A stretch of 64,000 bases of DNA. Origin: Brevibacterium sp. Its GTDB lineage: Bacteria > Actinomycetota > Actinomycetes > Actinomycetales > Brevibacteriaceae. Positions 24,621 to 33,348 of the stretch are shown here, piece after piece; position 1 is the first letter of the stretch; each line of letters opens with the position of its first letter. The stretch is from NCBI RefSeq assembly GCF_031179145.1, contig NZ_JAPSIB010000009.1:62001-126000 (forward strand), written 5' to 3'. Both the position numbers and the translations under genes were made by a program. The notes under the pieces were generated by a model. It made no database searches, was not told the origin of the DNA, and saw only the letters and a program-made list of their open reading frames with translations.

Positions 24621-24813
24621 TTCGCGGCCACGTGAGAGTCCCCTCGGCGGCAGGGTGCCATCCGAGCCGAGGCGGTGCACAGCAGTGCGGAGGAGAACGG
24701 AAGACGACCGCGCGGAAGAGAACACCGAGTCTCTGACGTTAAGCTGAGTGCGGTCCCGGGCCCGCACACGAAGTAGAAGCCCCGTCCACGAAGACAATCC
24801 TGCAAGGAGAACA

Positions 24814-25038
24814 ATGGAAATCAAGATCGGCGTCAAGCACTCCCCCCGTGAGATCGTCCTCGACACGGACGAGAGCGCCACGGAACTCGCAGCCCGCATC
24901 GACGAGTCGATCCGAGCCGAATCGCTGCTCACCTTCACCGACAACAAGGGCCGCAAGGTGCTGGTTCCCGCGCCTGCGCTCAGCTACGTCGAGCTCGGCA
25001 GCGAATCGGCGCGCCGGGTCGGCTTCGGCGCGATCTGA
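24814..25038 (+). CDS. DUF3107 protein (TB9.4/Rv3208A type)
   Basis: This 74-residue protein belongs to DUF3107, a small family near universal in actinomycetes. It starts MEIKIGVKHSPREIVLDTD and ends with ALSYVELGSES and RRVGFGAI, the most conserved stretch. It has no membrane segment or signal. The function is unknown. AAGGAG lies six bases before the ATG. The 190-bp gap after tetR contains a short GC-rich hairpin but no clear promoter, so cotranscription with tetR is possible. Confidence 0.92.
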   Translation: MEIKIGVKHSPREIVLDTDESATELAARIDESIRAESLLTFTDNKGRKVLVPAPALSYVELGSESARRVGFGAI

Positions 25039-25053
25039 GCGAACCCGCGAACC

Positions 25054-25115
25054 GAGCGGGCAGAACATCGACATGCCGCCGAGTCATCGGCGGTGGATCG
25101 GGGTTCTGCCCGCTC
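25054..25115. terminator. Nested stem-loop between convergent genes
   Basis: GAGCGGGCAGAAC (25054-25066) pairs perfectly with 25103-25115, and inside it CCGCCGA (25076-25082) pairs with 25087-25093 around GTCA. It lies between DUF3107 and the convergent ferritin-like gene. Confidence 0.7.
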
Positions 25116-25166
25116 TCGCATTCACCTGCCGCAGGCCGACGGCAACGCGGCCGATCGCGGCGTCTG

Positions 25167-25814
25167 CTAAGCGACCAGCCCGAGCGCCGACATCCGCCTC
25201 GAATGATTGGCCGTGACAGCGGGGATCGCCTCGACCACGACGGTCTCGTCGATGCCGAGGACGGGATCGGTGAGGAGGTGGCGGGCCCGGCCCAGGGTCT
25301 CGGCCACGAGCTTGCGTCCCCACAGCGCCAGGCGTGAGGCCAGCTGGGTGTCGGCGGCCACGTCCTCGGTCAGACGATTGCGGACATGATCGGCCGCACG
25401 TGTATCATCGAGAATGGTAATTGCCAGGCTGTATCCGGGCTCGTCGAGTCCGTCCACGGCTGTGCGGTAGAAATCGTTCATGATTCCGTCGAAGACGAAT
25501 CCCTTCATGAGACTCTCGTGCCAGTCACGAGGACGCGTCCTTTCAGCCAGCACGGTGAAGGTCGGTTCGAAATGCTCGCACAGCTCGACCACATCCTGGC
25601 CCAATCGCCTGATGTGCTGTGAGAGCTGTTCGAAGTTCGCAAATGACTGCGAGGCCAGCCGCGCCAAGACGATCTTGTCGTCCAAGTGCGCAGCAGAAGT
25701 GGCGTTGGTCGCCATCTCTTCGAAGGCAGTGAGCTCGCCGAACGCCAGAAGCGCGAGCATCGCAGCATTGTTGGTTGCAGCATTTTTACCGGCCAATGGG
25801 GCAGAATCGGGCAT
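25167..25814 (-). CDS. Ferritin-like-fold protein (Rv3210c type)
   Basis: The 215-residue protein is all-helical. Conserved acidic residues fit a di-iron or former di-iron four-helix bundle: FGELTAFEEMATNA in helix 1, FANFEQLSQHI in helix 2, and FVFDGIMNDFYRTAVDGLDE later. It corresponds to the ferritin-like gene between Rv3208A and rhlE in mycobacteria and is sometimes linked to the MiaE-like hydroxylase fold. Substrate and metal content are unknown. The start at ATG 25814 is supported by a TACTCT -10 element 6 nt upstream. It is divergent from the DEAD-box helicase. Confidence 0.8.
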   Translation of the reverse strand: MPDSAPLAGKNAATNNAAMLALLAFGELTAFEEMATNATSAAHLDDKIVLARLASQSFANFEQLSQHIRRLGQDVVELCEHFEPTFTVLAERTRPRDWHESLMKGFVFDGIMNDFYRTAVDGLDEPGYSLAITILDDTRAADHVRNRLTEDVAADTQLASRLALWGRKLVAETLGRARHLLTDPVLGIDETVVVEAIPAVTANHSRRMSALGLVA

Positions 25815-25820
25815 AAGCCA

Positions 25821-25826
25821 AGAGTA
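25821..25826 (-). promoter_or_regulatory. -10 element (TACTCT), predicted leaderless
   Basis: On the minus strand TACTCT is 6 nt before the ATG of the ferritin-like gene. Confidence 0.5.
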
Positions 25827-25875
25827 CCGGTTCACGACCTTGACGAGCGCGAATGCGCTAAAAGGAGTTACACAC

Positions 25876-27357
25876 ATGGCGCAGACAGAAGCGGATTTCG
25901 CCGAGCTTGGGGTCTCGGGACCGATCGTGGCCGCATTGGCCTCCGCCGGCATCACCCACCCCTTCCCCATCCAGACGCTGACACTCCCGGTGGCGCTCTC
26001 CGGCGCCGACATCATCGGACAGGCCAAGACCGGCACCGGCAAAACCCTGGGCTTCGGCATCCCGCTGCTCCAGCGCGTGGTCGGCGCCGACGAGGCCGAG
26101 GCCGACGACGAGGTCCGCCTCCCCCAGGCCCTGGTCGTCGTCCCCACCCGCGAGCTGGCCAAGCAGGTCGCCGCAGACCTCGTCACCGCCTCGACGCAGC
26201 GCAACATCGAGATCATCACCATCTACGGCGGCAAGGACTTCGAGCCGCAGATCAAGGCACTCAAGACCGGAGTCGACGTCGTCGTCGGAACCCCGGGGCG
26301 CCTGCTCGACCTCTACGGTCGCAAGGTCCTCAAGCTGCACAAGGTCCACACCGTCGTCCTCGACGAAGCCGATGAGATGCTCGACCTCGGGTTCCTGCCC
26401 GACGTCGAGAGGATCATCAACGCGGTGCCCGCGCACCGTCAGACGATGCTGTTCTCCGCGACGATGCCCGGCGCCGTGATCACGCTGGCGCGGCGCTACA
26501 TGAAGCGGCCCACCCACATCCGGGCCCACGATCACGACGACCTGTCCCAGACGGGCAAGAACACCACCCAGTTCGTCTATCGCGCGCATTCGATGGACAA
26601 GGACGAGCTCGTCGCCCGGATGCTCCAGGCCGAGGGGCGCGGGCGCACCATCATCTTCACCCGGACGAAGCGCGCCGCCGACAAGCTCGCCGCAGAGCTC
26701 ACCGACCGCGGCTTTCAGGTCAGCGCCCTCCATGGCGACCTCGGCCAGGTGCAGCGTGAGCGTGCCCTGAAGTCGTTCCGCGACGGTCACGTCGACGTCC
26801 TCGTCGCCACCGACGTCGCGGCCCGCGGCATCGACATCGACGACGTCACCCACGTCGTCAACTTCCAGTGCCCCGACGACGAGAAGACCTACGTCCACCG
26901 CATCGGCCGCACGGGACGGGCGGGCAACTCCGGGGTCGCCGTCACCTTCGTGGACTGGGACGACATGCACCGGTGGCGCCTGATCAACAAGGCTTTGGGC
27001 CTCGACCACGACGAGCCCGCCGAAACCTATTCCACCTCGCCCCACTTCTTCGCCGACCTCGGCATCCCCAAGGGCACCAAGGGTCGTCTGCCCCGCCAGC
27101 AGGAGACCGCCGGTGAGGATGCTCAGGCTGCAGGTGAGAGGCGTGAACGTCGCCGAGGCAGTTCCTCCCAGGACCGGTCGCGGGCCCGTGGCTCGGACGC
27201 AGGCGCCGCCGCCGAGTCGGATGAAGAGGCGTCACAGAAGCGGACCCGGCGCAACCGCGAACGCAAGCGCACTCGCGGCGGCAAGCCGGTCGGCCGCGCC
27301 TCCCGTGCGCACACGGACAAGTCACCCGCCGGAGAGTCTGCTCCGAGCGCGGAGTAG
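25876..27357 (+). CDS. DEAD-box RNA helicase (RhlE/Rv3211 type)
   Basis: The 493-residue protein has a full set of DEAD-box motifs: Q motif GITHPFPIQ, Walker A AKTGTGKT (50-57), PTRELAKQV, TPGRLLDLYG, DEAD in VVLDEADEMLDLGF, SAT, HGDLGQ, VATDVAARGIDIDDV and HRIGRTGRAG. The last 100 residues are a basic, Arg/Lys/Glu-rich tail that probably contacts RNA. Such helicases act in ribosome assembly and mRNA turnover, often at low temperature. The ATG follows AAAGGAGTTACACAC. The neighbourhood matches Rv3211. Confidence 0.93.
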   Translation: MAQTEADFAELGVSGPIVAALASAGITHPFPIQTLTLPVALSGADIIGQAKTGTGKTLGFGIPLLQRVVGADEAEADDEVRLPQALVVVPTRELAKQVAADLVTASTQRNIEIITIYGGKDFEPQIKALKTGVDVVVGTPGRLLDLYGRKVLKLHKVHTVVLDEADEMLDLGFLPDVERIINAVPAHRQTMLFSATMPGAVITLARRYMKRPTHIRAHDHDDLSQTGKNTTQFVYRAHSMDKDELVARMLQAEGRGRTIIFTRTKRAADKLAAELTDRGFQVSALHGDLGQVQRERALKSFRDGHVDVLVATDVAARGIDIDDVTHVVNFQCPDDEKTYVHRIGRTGRAGNSGVAVTFVDWDDMHRWRLINKALGLDHDEPAETYSTSPHFFADLGIPKGTKGRLPRQQETAGEDAQAAGERRERRRGSSSQDRSRARGSDAGAAAESDEEASQKRTRRNRERKRTRGGKPVGRASRAHTDKSPAGESAPSAE

Positions 27358-27450
27358 CGACTCCGCACGCGCCACAGAGCTCGAGCGGACGACTTCGCCT
27401 CCAGAGAGCACCCTGCGCCCTGAACTCTCGGCAGGAGGGTGCGCTTTCGG

Positions 27451-27507
27451 CGCGAAGCCGTCCGCTCGACGCGAAGCCGTCCGGTCGGCGTTGCTCGGCG
27501 TTGCTCA
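27451..27507. repeat. Short tandem repeats after the helicase gene
   Basis: CGCGAAGCCGTCCGCTCGA (27451-27469) is repeated at 27470-27488 with one change near the end, followed by two copies of GCGTTGCTCR (27488-27507). The rest of the 186-bp gap holds no gene. Confidence 0.7.
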
Positions 27508-27543
27508 GCCTCGCTGATTCTCACACCGGGCTGCGGAAGCTGT

Positions 27544-28401
27544 TCAGCCCTGGATGAAGTCGACGCCTCCGGGTCGGGTCGAGGCGCGGTCGAGGAACTT
27601 GTCGAGCATCCGCTGCGAGGTCGAATGCTCGCCGAGGCGGTTGGGCTTGCCCGTTCCGTGATAGTCGCTCGAGCCGGTGATGATGAGGTCGCGGTCCTGG
27701 GCCAGCCGGCGCATCGCCTCCCGTTCCGCGGGAGGATTGTCCCGGTGATCAACCTCGAGCCCGTCCAGTCCCGCCTCGATGAACTGGCGCATGGCCGCAT
27801 CGGAGACGACGAGCCCACGCATCGCGGCCCGCGGGTGGGCGAAGACGGAGACACCGCCAGCCTCCCGGATCAGACGGATCGCCGTCAGCGGGTCGATGGT
27901 CGGCAGAGTGACATGGTACTTGCCCCGGCTGGAGAGGATCGAGGCGAAGGCGTCCGACCTCGTCTCGACGATTCCCGCCGCCACCAGCGCATCGGCAATG
28001 TGCGGCCGCCCGATCGTGGCATCCTCACCGGAGACGGAGAGTACCGCGTCCATGTCGATGGGATAGTCCTCGGCCAGCTTCTCGATGATGAGATGGGTGC
28101 GGTCGAGGCGGGAGCGGCGGGTCTCCTCGACGACGTCTGCCAGGCCCGTGTCGTAGGGGTCATGGAGGTAGGAGAGGATATGGACGCTGATCCCCTCGTG
28201 CCGGCAGGAGATCTCCATCCCGCGCACCAGGCCGAGCCCGTAGACCCGGGCGGCCTCCTCCGCCGGCGCCCAGCCCGCCGTCGTGTCATGGTCAGTGATT
28301 CCCAGAACGTCGATCCCCTCCATCGCGGCTTCGGAGATGAGTTCGGATGGGCTCTGAGTACCATCGGAGAACGCCGTGTGCGCATGGAGATCGATGACCA
28401 T
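27544..28401 (-). CDS. PHP-domain metal-dependent phosphoesterase
   Basis: The 285-residue protein starts MVIDLHAHTAFSDGTQSP, giving the first PHP metal ligands H6 and H8. GITDHDT follows, then the long insert and ISVHILSYL, ANPRAA-like VFAHPRAA, and a final SSDYHGTG. This is the pattern of YciV/TrpH-like enzymes, several of which are 3',5'-nucleoside bisphosphate or 5'-3' exonuclease-like phosphatases. It is too short to be a DNA polymerase III alpha subunit. The minus-strand -10 TAGACT lies 7 nt before the ATG. It is divergent from aminopeptidase P. Confidence 0.88.
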   Translation of the reverse strand: MVIDLHAHTAFSDGTQSPSELISEAAMEGIDVLGITDHDTTAGWAPAEEAARVYGLGLVRGMEISCRHEGISVHILSYLHDPYDTGLADVVEETRRSRLDRTHLIIEKLAEDYPIDMDAVLSVSGEDATIGRPHIADALVAAGIVETRSDAFASILSSRGKYHVTLPTIDPLTAIRLIREAGGVSVFAHPRAAMRGLVVSDAAMRQFIEAGLDGLEVDHRDNPPAEREAMRRLAQDRDLIITGSSDYHGTGKPNRLGEHSTSQRMLDKFLDRASTRPGGVDFIQG

Positions 28402-28408
28402 GCGCCCC

Positions 28409-28414
28409 AGTCTA
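28409..28414 (-). promoter_or_regulatory. -10 element (TAGACT) of the PHP gene, predicted leaderless
   Basis: TAGACT on the minus strand ends 7 nt before the ATG. Confidence 0.5.
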
Positions 28415-28465
28415 TCCGCTGATCATCTCTGTGCTGACGATGACGTCAGGGTTGAGAGCGGTGCC

Positions 28466-28471
28466 TAGAAT
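28466..28471 (+). promoter_or_regulatory. -10 element (TAGAAT) of aminopeptidase P, predicted leaderless
   Basis: TAGAAT ends 6 nt before the ATG. A TGACGTCA palindrome lies 17 nt upstream of it (28441-28448), in the -35 region, and might be an operator. Confidence 0.5.
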
Positions 28472-28477
28472 GGAGCC

Positions 28478-30076
28478 ATGACTGATCCCCGGGACACCGC
28501 TTTCACACCCACGTCCGAGACCGCCCAGCCATCCGCCGAGACCATCCGGCAGCCCGCCGAGACCACCCAGCCGACCACCGAGACCCCGGGGTCGGCACAG
28601 GCTCTCGAGGACCGCGTCAACAACCGCTCCCACCGCCCCGACTCCCAAGCCTTCCGGGATTTCGTGGCCACCGGCTGGGACCGCACCCCGCTCAACGCCG
28701 AACCTCTCGCCGCCGCCGGTTTCACCGCTGCCCGCCGGGCGGCGATCTCGGCCGCGTTTCCCGGTGAGCGCCTCGTCGTCCCCGCCGGCTCCCTCAAAGT
28801 CCGCTCGAACGACACCGATTACCGGTTCCGGGCGCACTCGGCATTCATCCACCTCACCGGGCTCGAGACCGACTCCGAACCTGACGCGGTGCTCGTGTTC
28901 GAGCCCGAGGACGACACCCACACCGTCACCCTCTACTTCCGCCCCCGTGCCGGCTCCGACACCGTCGAGTTCTTCTCCGACTCCCGTTACGGCGAGTACT
29001 GGGTCGGCCCCCGCGCCGACCTCGAGGCGATGGCGACGATGACCGGCATCGCCACTGCGGACTCCTCCACGGTCGACGATGTCATCACCAAGGACCTGGG
29101 CGCCATCTCCGTGCGCCTGGTCCGGCAGGCCGATGCGCGCGTCGACTCCGTCATCGACCTCGCCCGGTCGCAGGTCCAAGCGGACATGGAGATCTCGCTG
29201 GCAGGGGACGCCGAACTCGCTCAGTCGCTGTCGGAGCTGCGCTTGATCAAGGACGACTACGAGATCGATGCGCTGCGCGAGGCCGTTGCGATCACTCGGT
29301 CCGGCTTCGACAACGTCGTGAAGTCGCTGCCCGATGCAGTGGCGCACCGGCGCGGAGAGCGCGTCATCGAGACGGCGTTCGAGACCGCCGCCCGCACCGA
29401 CGGCAATGGCGTCGGCTACGACACGATCGCGGCCTCGGGCAACCATGCCTGCACCCTGCACTGGATCCGCAACGACGGGGAGGTCCGGCCGGGTGATCTC
29501 GTCCTCGTCGACGCCGGCGCCGAGGCGGACTCCCTCTACACCGCCGACATCACCCGCACACTCCCGGTCTCGGGCACGTTCAGCGACATTCAGGCGAAGG
29601 TCTACGACGTCGTGCTCGAGGCCGCGGACGCCGCGTTCGCGGTCGCGGCCGAACATGTCAGCCGACCGATCCGGTTCCGGGAGGTGCACGAGGCCGCCAT
29701 GCAGGTCATCGCGGTCCGTCTCGAGGAACTCGGGATCCTGCCGGTCCCGGCTGCCCTGTCCCTGTCCCCCGACGGTCAGCACCATCGCCGCTGGATGGTC
29801 CACGGCACCAGCCACCACCTCGGCCTCGACGTCCACGACTGCGCGCAGGCGCGCGCCGAGATGTACCTCGACGCCCACTTGGAGCCGGGAATGGTCTTCA
29901 CGATCGAACCGGGTCTGTACTTCAAGGCCGATGACCTGCTCCTGCCCGCCGAGTACCGCGGCATCGGAGTCCGGATCGAGGACGATGTCCTCGTCACCGC
30001 CGACGGCGTCGAGAACCTCTCGGCCGGCTTCCCCCGCACCCGCGTCGAGGTGGAGGCCTGGGTGCAGGGCCAATGA
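28478..30076 (+). CDS. pepP: Aminopeptidase P (Xaa-Pro aminopeptidase)
   Basis: The 532-residue protein has an 80-residue Thr/Pro-rich N-terminal extension, then an aminopeptidase P N-domain (YRFRAHSAFIHLTGLETDSE) and an M24 pita-bread domain. The metal ligands are visible: two Asp in VDAGAEADSLYTADITRT, His in HGTSHHLGLDVHD, Glu in FTIEPGLYF and Glu in RGIGVRIEDDVLVT. It removes an N-terminal residue that precedes proline. The stop overlaps the next start by ATGA, so it is cotranscribed with a second peptidase. The N-terminal extension is repetitive (TAQPSAETIRQPAETTQPTTET-like) and may not be folded. Confidence 0.92.
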   Translation: MTDPRDTAFTPTSETAQPSAETIRQPAETTQPTTETPGSAQALEDRVNNRSHRPDSQAFRDFVATGWDRTPLNAEPLAAAGFTAARRAAISAAFPGERLVVPAGSLKVRSNDTDYRFRAHSAFIHLTGLETDSEPDAVLVFEPEDDTHTVTLYFRPRAGSDTVEFFSDSRYGEYWVGPRADLEAMATMTGIATADSSTVDDVITKDLGAISVRLVRQADARVDSVIDLARSQVQADMEISLAGDAELAQSLSELRLIKDDYEIDALREAVAITRSGFDNVVKSLPDAVAHRRGERVIETAFETAARTDGNGVGYDTIAASGNHACTLHWIRNDGEVRPGDLVLVDAGAEADSLYTADITRTLPVSGTFSDIQAKVYDVVLEAADAAFAVAAEHVSRPIRFREVHEAAMQVIAVRLEELGILPVPAALSLSPDGQHHRRWMVHGTSHHLGLDVHDCAQARAEMYLDAHLEPGMVFTIEPGLYFKADDLLLPAEYRGIGVRIEDDVLVTADGVENLSAGFPRTRVEVEAWVQGQ

Positions 30077-31146
30077 CGTCCGGGCCGGTGACGCCCGGGC
30101 CGGTGCGCGGCCGGGGCGTCCTCGAGATCGACGGAATCGGCCTCGGCCATGCCGGCTGCCTCACCCGTTCCCGCCTGACCGGGGTCACCGTTCTCCTCCC
30201 GCCCGCCGGTTCGACTGTGGGCGTCGACGTCCGCGGCGGTGGTCCCGCCACCCATGAGACCGACGTCATCGCCCCGAGCACCCACGCCTACGGCGCCGAT
30301 GCGATCGTGCTCACCGGTGGTTCGGCGATCGGGCTGCGCTCAGTCGCCGGCGTCAGTGAGACCCTCGCCGAGGCGGGACGAGGATTTCCGGCGCCCGGCC
30401 TCCCCGGCACCGCGATTCCGCTCGTCCCCGGTGCCGCGATCTACGATCTCGGTCGCGGGGACGGCCCCGTCGCTGCGCCCACCGCAGCCGAGGGCGCTGC
30501 GGCAGCCGGCATGGCGCTGTCCGAGCCGCGGACAGCGGCTGTCAGGGGAAGTGTCGGCGTCGGACTCGGAGCGCGGGCGGGCGGGCAGACGCTGCGCAGT
30601 TCATTGGGTTCTGCGCTCATGCACCTGCCCGGCGGGTACACGGTCGCGGCGCTCGTCGCGGCCAATCCGCTCGGCACGATCGGCACGCCCGGAGGGACCC
30701 TGTGGGCCGGTCCCCTGCTCGAAGAGCTCGGGTGGGATGTTCCGCCGCTGCCGGGGCTGCCGGTGGCGGCGACCGCGGCGTTCGCCTCGGCGAAGAACAC
30801 GACGCTCGCCGTCGTCGCCACCGATGCCCGGCTCGACTCCGCACAGGTGACGGGACTGGCAGCGGGCGGGCACGCGGGCATCTCCCGGGCTGTGCGCCCC
30901 TCACATACGCTCTTCGACGGCGATACGGTGTTCTCGGTGGCCACGGGGGGCATCCCGCTGCCCGTGGACCCTGCCGAGGCCACGTCCGCCCTCGTCTCGA
31001 TCACCGCCGCGGGCGCCGATGTCATCGCTCTCGCGGTCATCGACGCCCTCGTCAGCGCTGCGCCGTTCGACCCCTCCTGGGGTCAGCCTCCCACGCTCAC
31101 CGACATCGCGCCCGACTTCGCCCGGTCCTTCTCCGCGCTGCCCTGA
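30073..31146 (+). CDS. P1-family (S58, DmpA/NylC-like) N-terminal nucleophile peptidase
   Basis: The 357-residue protein matches the S58/P1 family, which self-cleaves to expose a Ser or Thr nucleophile. Motifs include the early GIGLGHAG, VRGGGPATHETD, VLTGGSAIGL, and the processing region GGYTVAALVAANPLG, where Thr190 is the likely nucleophile. Members include beta-aminopeptidases and nylon-oligomer hydrolases; this substrate is unknown. There is no signal peptide. It overlaps pepP by four bases, which suggests a joint peptide-breakdown role. Its 3' end faces the convergent calcineurin-type gene. Confidence 0.87.
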   Translation: MTSGPVTPGPVRGRGVLEIDGIGLGHAGCLTRSRLTGVTVLLPPAGSTVGVDVRGGGPATHETDVIAPSTHAYGADAIVLTGGSAIGLRSVAGVSETLAEAGRGFPAPGLPGTAIPLVPGAAIYDLGRGDGPVAAPTAAEGAAAAGMALSEPRTAAVRGSVGVGLGARAGGQTLRSSLGSALMHLPGGYTVAALVAANPLGTIGTPGGTLWAGPLLEELGWDVPPLPGLPVAATAAFASAKNTTLAVVATDARLDSAQVTGLAAGGHAGISRAVRPSHTLFDGDTVFSVATGGIPLPVDPAEATSALVSITAAGADVIALAVIDALVSAAPFDPSWGQPPTLTDIAPDFARSFSALP

Positions 31147-31207
31147 CGCAGGGTCAGCGGACCGAGGCCGGCCCCCGGGTCAGCCGCGCTGTCCGGCCCC
31201 TGCGTCA
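31144..31207. terminator. Possible terminator between convergent genes
   Basis: TGACGCAGGG (31144-31153) pairs perfectly with 31198-31207. The intervening 44 nt are GC-rich and contain several GGTCAGC/CGTCAGC copies. The long loop makes this uncertain. Confidence 0.35.
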
Positions 31208-31230
31208 GCGGCAGCCGGCTTGACCCCGCG

Positions 31231-33144
31231 TCAGCGGCCGTCGGCCTTTCGCGACTCCTCCGAGTCCAGTCCCGGACGATTCGCGGTCCCGGTCCTCTGT
31301 TCGCGGTGGAGGTCGAACCCGTCGTCCTTGAGCTGCCTCTTCGACGTCTGCTTCGCCTCCGTCCTGTCGTCGACGACCGTGAACCGGATGGTGTCGGTGA
31401 ACGAGCGACCGTAGCGATCCGTTCCCGTCACCTTTGCACTGTGCGTTCCGAGGTCGAGTTTCCCCGGGATCGGCGCCCGCCACAGATGCGAACTCGTCCG
31501 GCCGACGTTGCCGGAGGTCCGCAGGTTCTGCGAGGCCGTGTACGGATCGGTGAACTCCCATCCCTCCTTCAGGGGCTCACCTCGTCCGGGCTGGGTGTGC
31601 TCGGCGGGAACGGGCGGCTTGCCGTCGAAGCTCACCTCGACGCGGGCATCGGAGCTGCCGGCGAGGAAGCTCGAGGTCAACCACGTGTCTCCGGACTTGA
31701 GGTCACTGCGGGTGACGACCTTCTCCGAGACCGCCACAGGCGCGTCGCCCTGCTTCCCTTCGTCCTGCCATTCCTGCGCCGACTGCGCCCAGTCGCGCCA
31801 GGCAGGGGAATTGACGCCGAGGAGCAGCTGGTGGCCATCGGGCTCGCCGCGCACCGTATAGCGCTCGCTGCGCTGTGCACCGTCGAAGGAGAGCGTGAGC
31901 ACTCCGGGTTCGGCGGCGTCGGAGGTGAAGGCGTAGGGAAGGCCGTCGGAGTTGAGTCCGCCGGAGTACCAGTCGCCGGAGACGGCACCGGCGACGAGCT
32001 GGGTGTGCGTGAGCTCGTCGATGCCGGCGTTCCTCCACTCCTTCCGGTTCTCACCGGCGATGAGGTTCTCCAACGTGTGCGTGTGCCCGCCGACGGTGAC
32101 CGCGTTCGGGTAATCGGCGATGACGGAGTAGAAGTCCGCGGCATTGTCGACGACGACCTCACGATGAGTGAGGAGCGGAGCGTGCGTGGCGATGACGATC
32201 TGGGCGTTGCGGGGCACGTTCTGCAGATCGTTGCGCAGCCATTCCAGTTGCTCATCGCTGATCGCCTCCGCGTACTTCTTCGTCTTCGGGTCGCCCGAGT
32301 AGTCGATGCTGTCGAGGACGACGAAATGGGTCCTCCCGACGTCGTAGGAGAAGTACGCCGGGCCGAAGTCGTCGCGGAACGTGTCGAGCGCGTGGGCGTC
32401 GTCAGGTGAGTCGTAGTCCTGATCGTGGTTGCCCGGCGCCACCCGGACCGGTCCGTTCATCTGCGAGTACAGATCGCGGAGATCAGTGTTGAGGCTGAGG
32501 TCGTCGCCGACGTTGTCGCCGAGGAGGAGGACGCCGCACGCCCGGTAGTCGGTGCGGTCGGCGAGGTCGCTGACCGCACCGTCGCGAGCGTATCCGACTT
32601 CCGTCTTGTCATAGGTCTGCGTGTCCGAGGCGATCGCGCAGTCCTGCTGCGCCGAGGCGGTCGCTTGGGAGGCGATCATCGGGAAGTTCACGCTCTTCGG
32701 GGTTCCGCCGGTCGGTGCGATCCCGCCGTACTTGAGCTCGGGTGAGCCTTTCGGGAGATGGTTGTAGCTGAACTGGGCGATCATGTCCTCATCGACGGGC
32801 ACCTGCCAGCCCGCGGGCTGTGTCACCGACACCGTCATGTTCTCTCGGACCGGCAGCTCATAAGCTCCGCTGCCGTCGGTCTGGACGACCTCGATCCCGT
32901 TGGTCACCGCGACCCCGGGGATTCCCGATTCACCTGGGTCGAGCGTCGAATTCTCGTTGATGTCGTCGAAGACCTGGCCGGTGAAGAGCGACGGGTCCTC
33001 GGGTTCGCCCCGATCGACCTGGACGTGCCCCTCGTAGAGTTCAGCGGGTGCGGTGTCGGCCAGGGCCGCGGTCGTCACCGCCAGCGGAGCGAGTAGTGCC
33101 GTCGCTGCTCCCAAGCCGATCACACGCATTCGTCGTACGGACAT
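31231..33144 (-). CDS. Secreted calcineurin-like metallophosphoesterase
   Basis: The 637-residue protein has a Sec signal peptide with RRMR, a hydrophobic core and a likely cleavage after ALA near residue 29. Next is a Cna-B/SdrD-like domain (FTGQVFDDINENSTLDPG). The phosphoesterase domain follows: ASDTQ as first metal motif (Gln for the usual His), LLLGDNVGDD, APGNHDQDY, IATHAPLL and VGGHTHTLEN. The C-terminal 150 residues look like an immunoglobulin-type fold (TGTDRYGRSFTDTI). It probably hydrolyses a phosphoester outside the cell. The start at 33144 has GAGGAAG upstream. Three 17-bp repeats lie in the promoter region. Confidence 0.87.
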   Translation of the reverse strand: MSVRRMRVIGLGAATALLAPLAVTTAALADTAPAELYEGHVQVDRGEPEDPSLFTGQVFDDINENSTLDPGESGIPGVAVTNGIEVVQTDGSGAYELPVRENMTVSVTQPAGWQVPVDEDMIAQFSYNHLPKGSPELKYGGIAPTGGTPKSVNFPMIASQATASAQQDCAIASDTQTYDKTEVGYARDGAVSDLADRTDYRACGVLLLGDNVGDDLSLNTDLRDLYSQMNGPVRVAPGNHDQDYDSPDDAHALDTFRDDFGPAYFSYDVGRTHFVVLDSIDYSGDPKTKKYAEAISDEQLEWLRNDLQNVPRNAQIVIATHAPLLTHREVVVDNAADFYSVIADYPNAVTVGGHTHTLENLIAGENRKEWRNAGIDELTHTQLVAGAVSGDWYSGGLNSDGLPYAFTSDAAEPGVLTLSFDGAQRSERYTVRGEPDGHQLLLGVNSPAWRDWAQSAQEWQDEGKQGDAPVAVSEKVVTRSDLKSGDTWLTSSFLAGSSDARVEVSFDGKPPVPAEHTQPGRGEPLKEGWEFTDPYTASQNLRTSGNVGRTSSHLWRAPIPGKLDLGTHSAKVTGTDRYGRSFTDTIRFTVVDDRTEAKQTSKRQLKDDGFDLHREQRTGTANRPGLDSEESRKADGR

Positions 33145-33170
33145 ATATGTCTTCCTCTCAGGTTCGAAAT

Positions 33171-33221
33171 CTGCACTGCACTCGGATCTGCACTGCACTC
33201 GGATCTGCACCGCATTCGGGA
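33171..33221. repeat. Three 17-bp tandem repeats upstream of the phosphoesterase gene
   Basis: CTGCACTGCACTCGGAT occurs at 33171-33187 and 33188-33204, and a degenerate copy at 33205-33221. They lie 27-77 nt before the minus-strand start codon, where a transcription factor would act. No clear -10 is seen next to them. Confidence 0.8.
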
Positions 33222-33336
33222 TGCCTTGCCGAGAATCGACCTTAGGGAGCCTGAGAGAATCCTCAATGACAGGCACAAGGCAACTTGGTGAACGTGCCGT
33301 GATCCGGATGACGCGGCATTCTTCCTGGCCAGGACG

Positions 33337-33342
33337 TAGGGT
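33337..33342 (+). promoter_or_regulatory. -10 element (TAGGGT), predicted leaderless
   Basis: TAGGGT ends 6 nt before the ATG of the MgtE-like gene. Confidence 0.5.
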
Positions 33343-33348
33343 AGAGGT

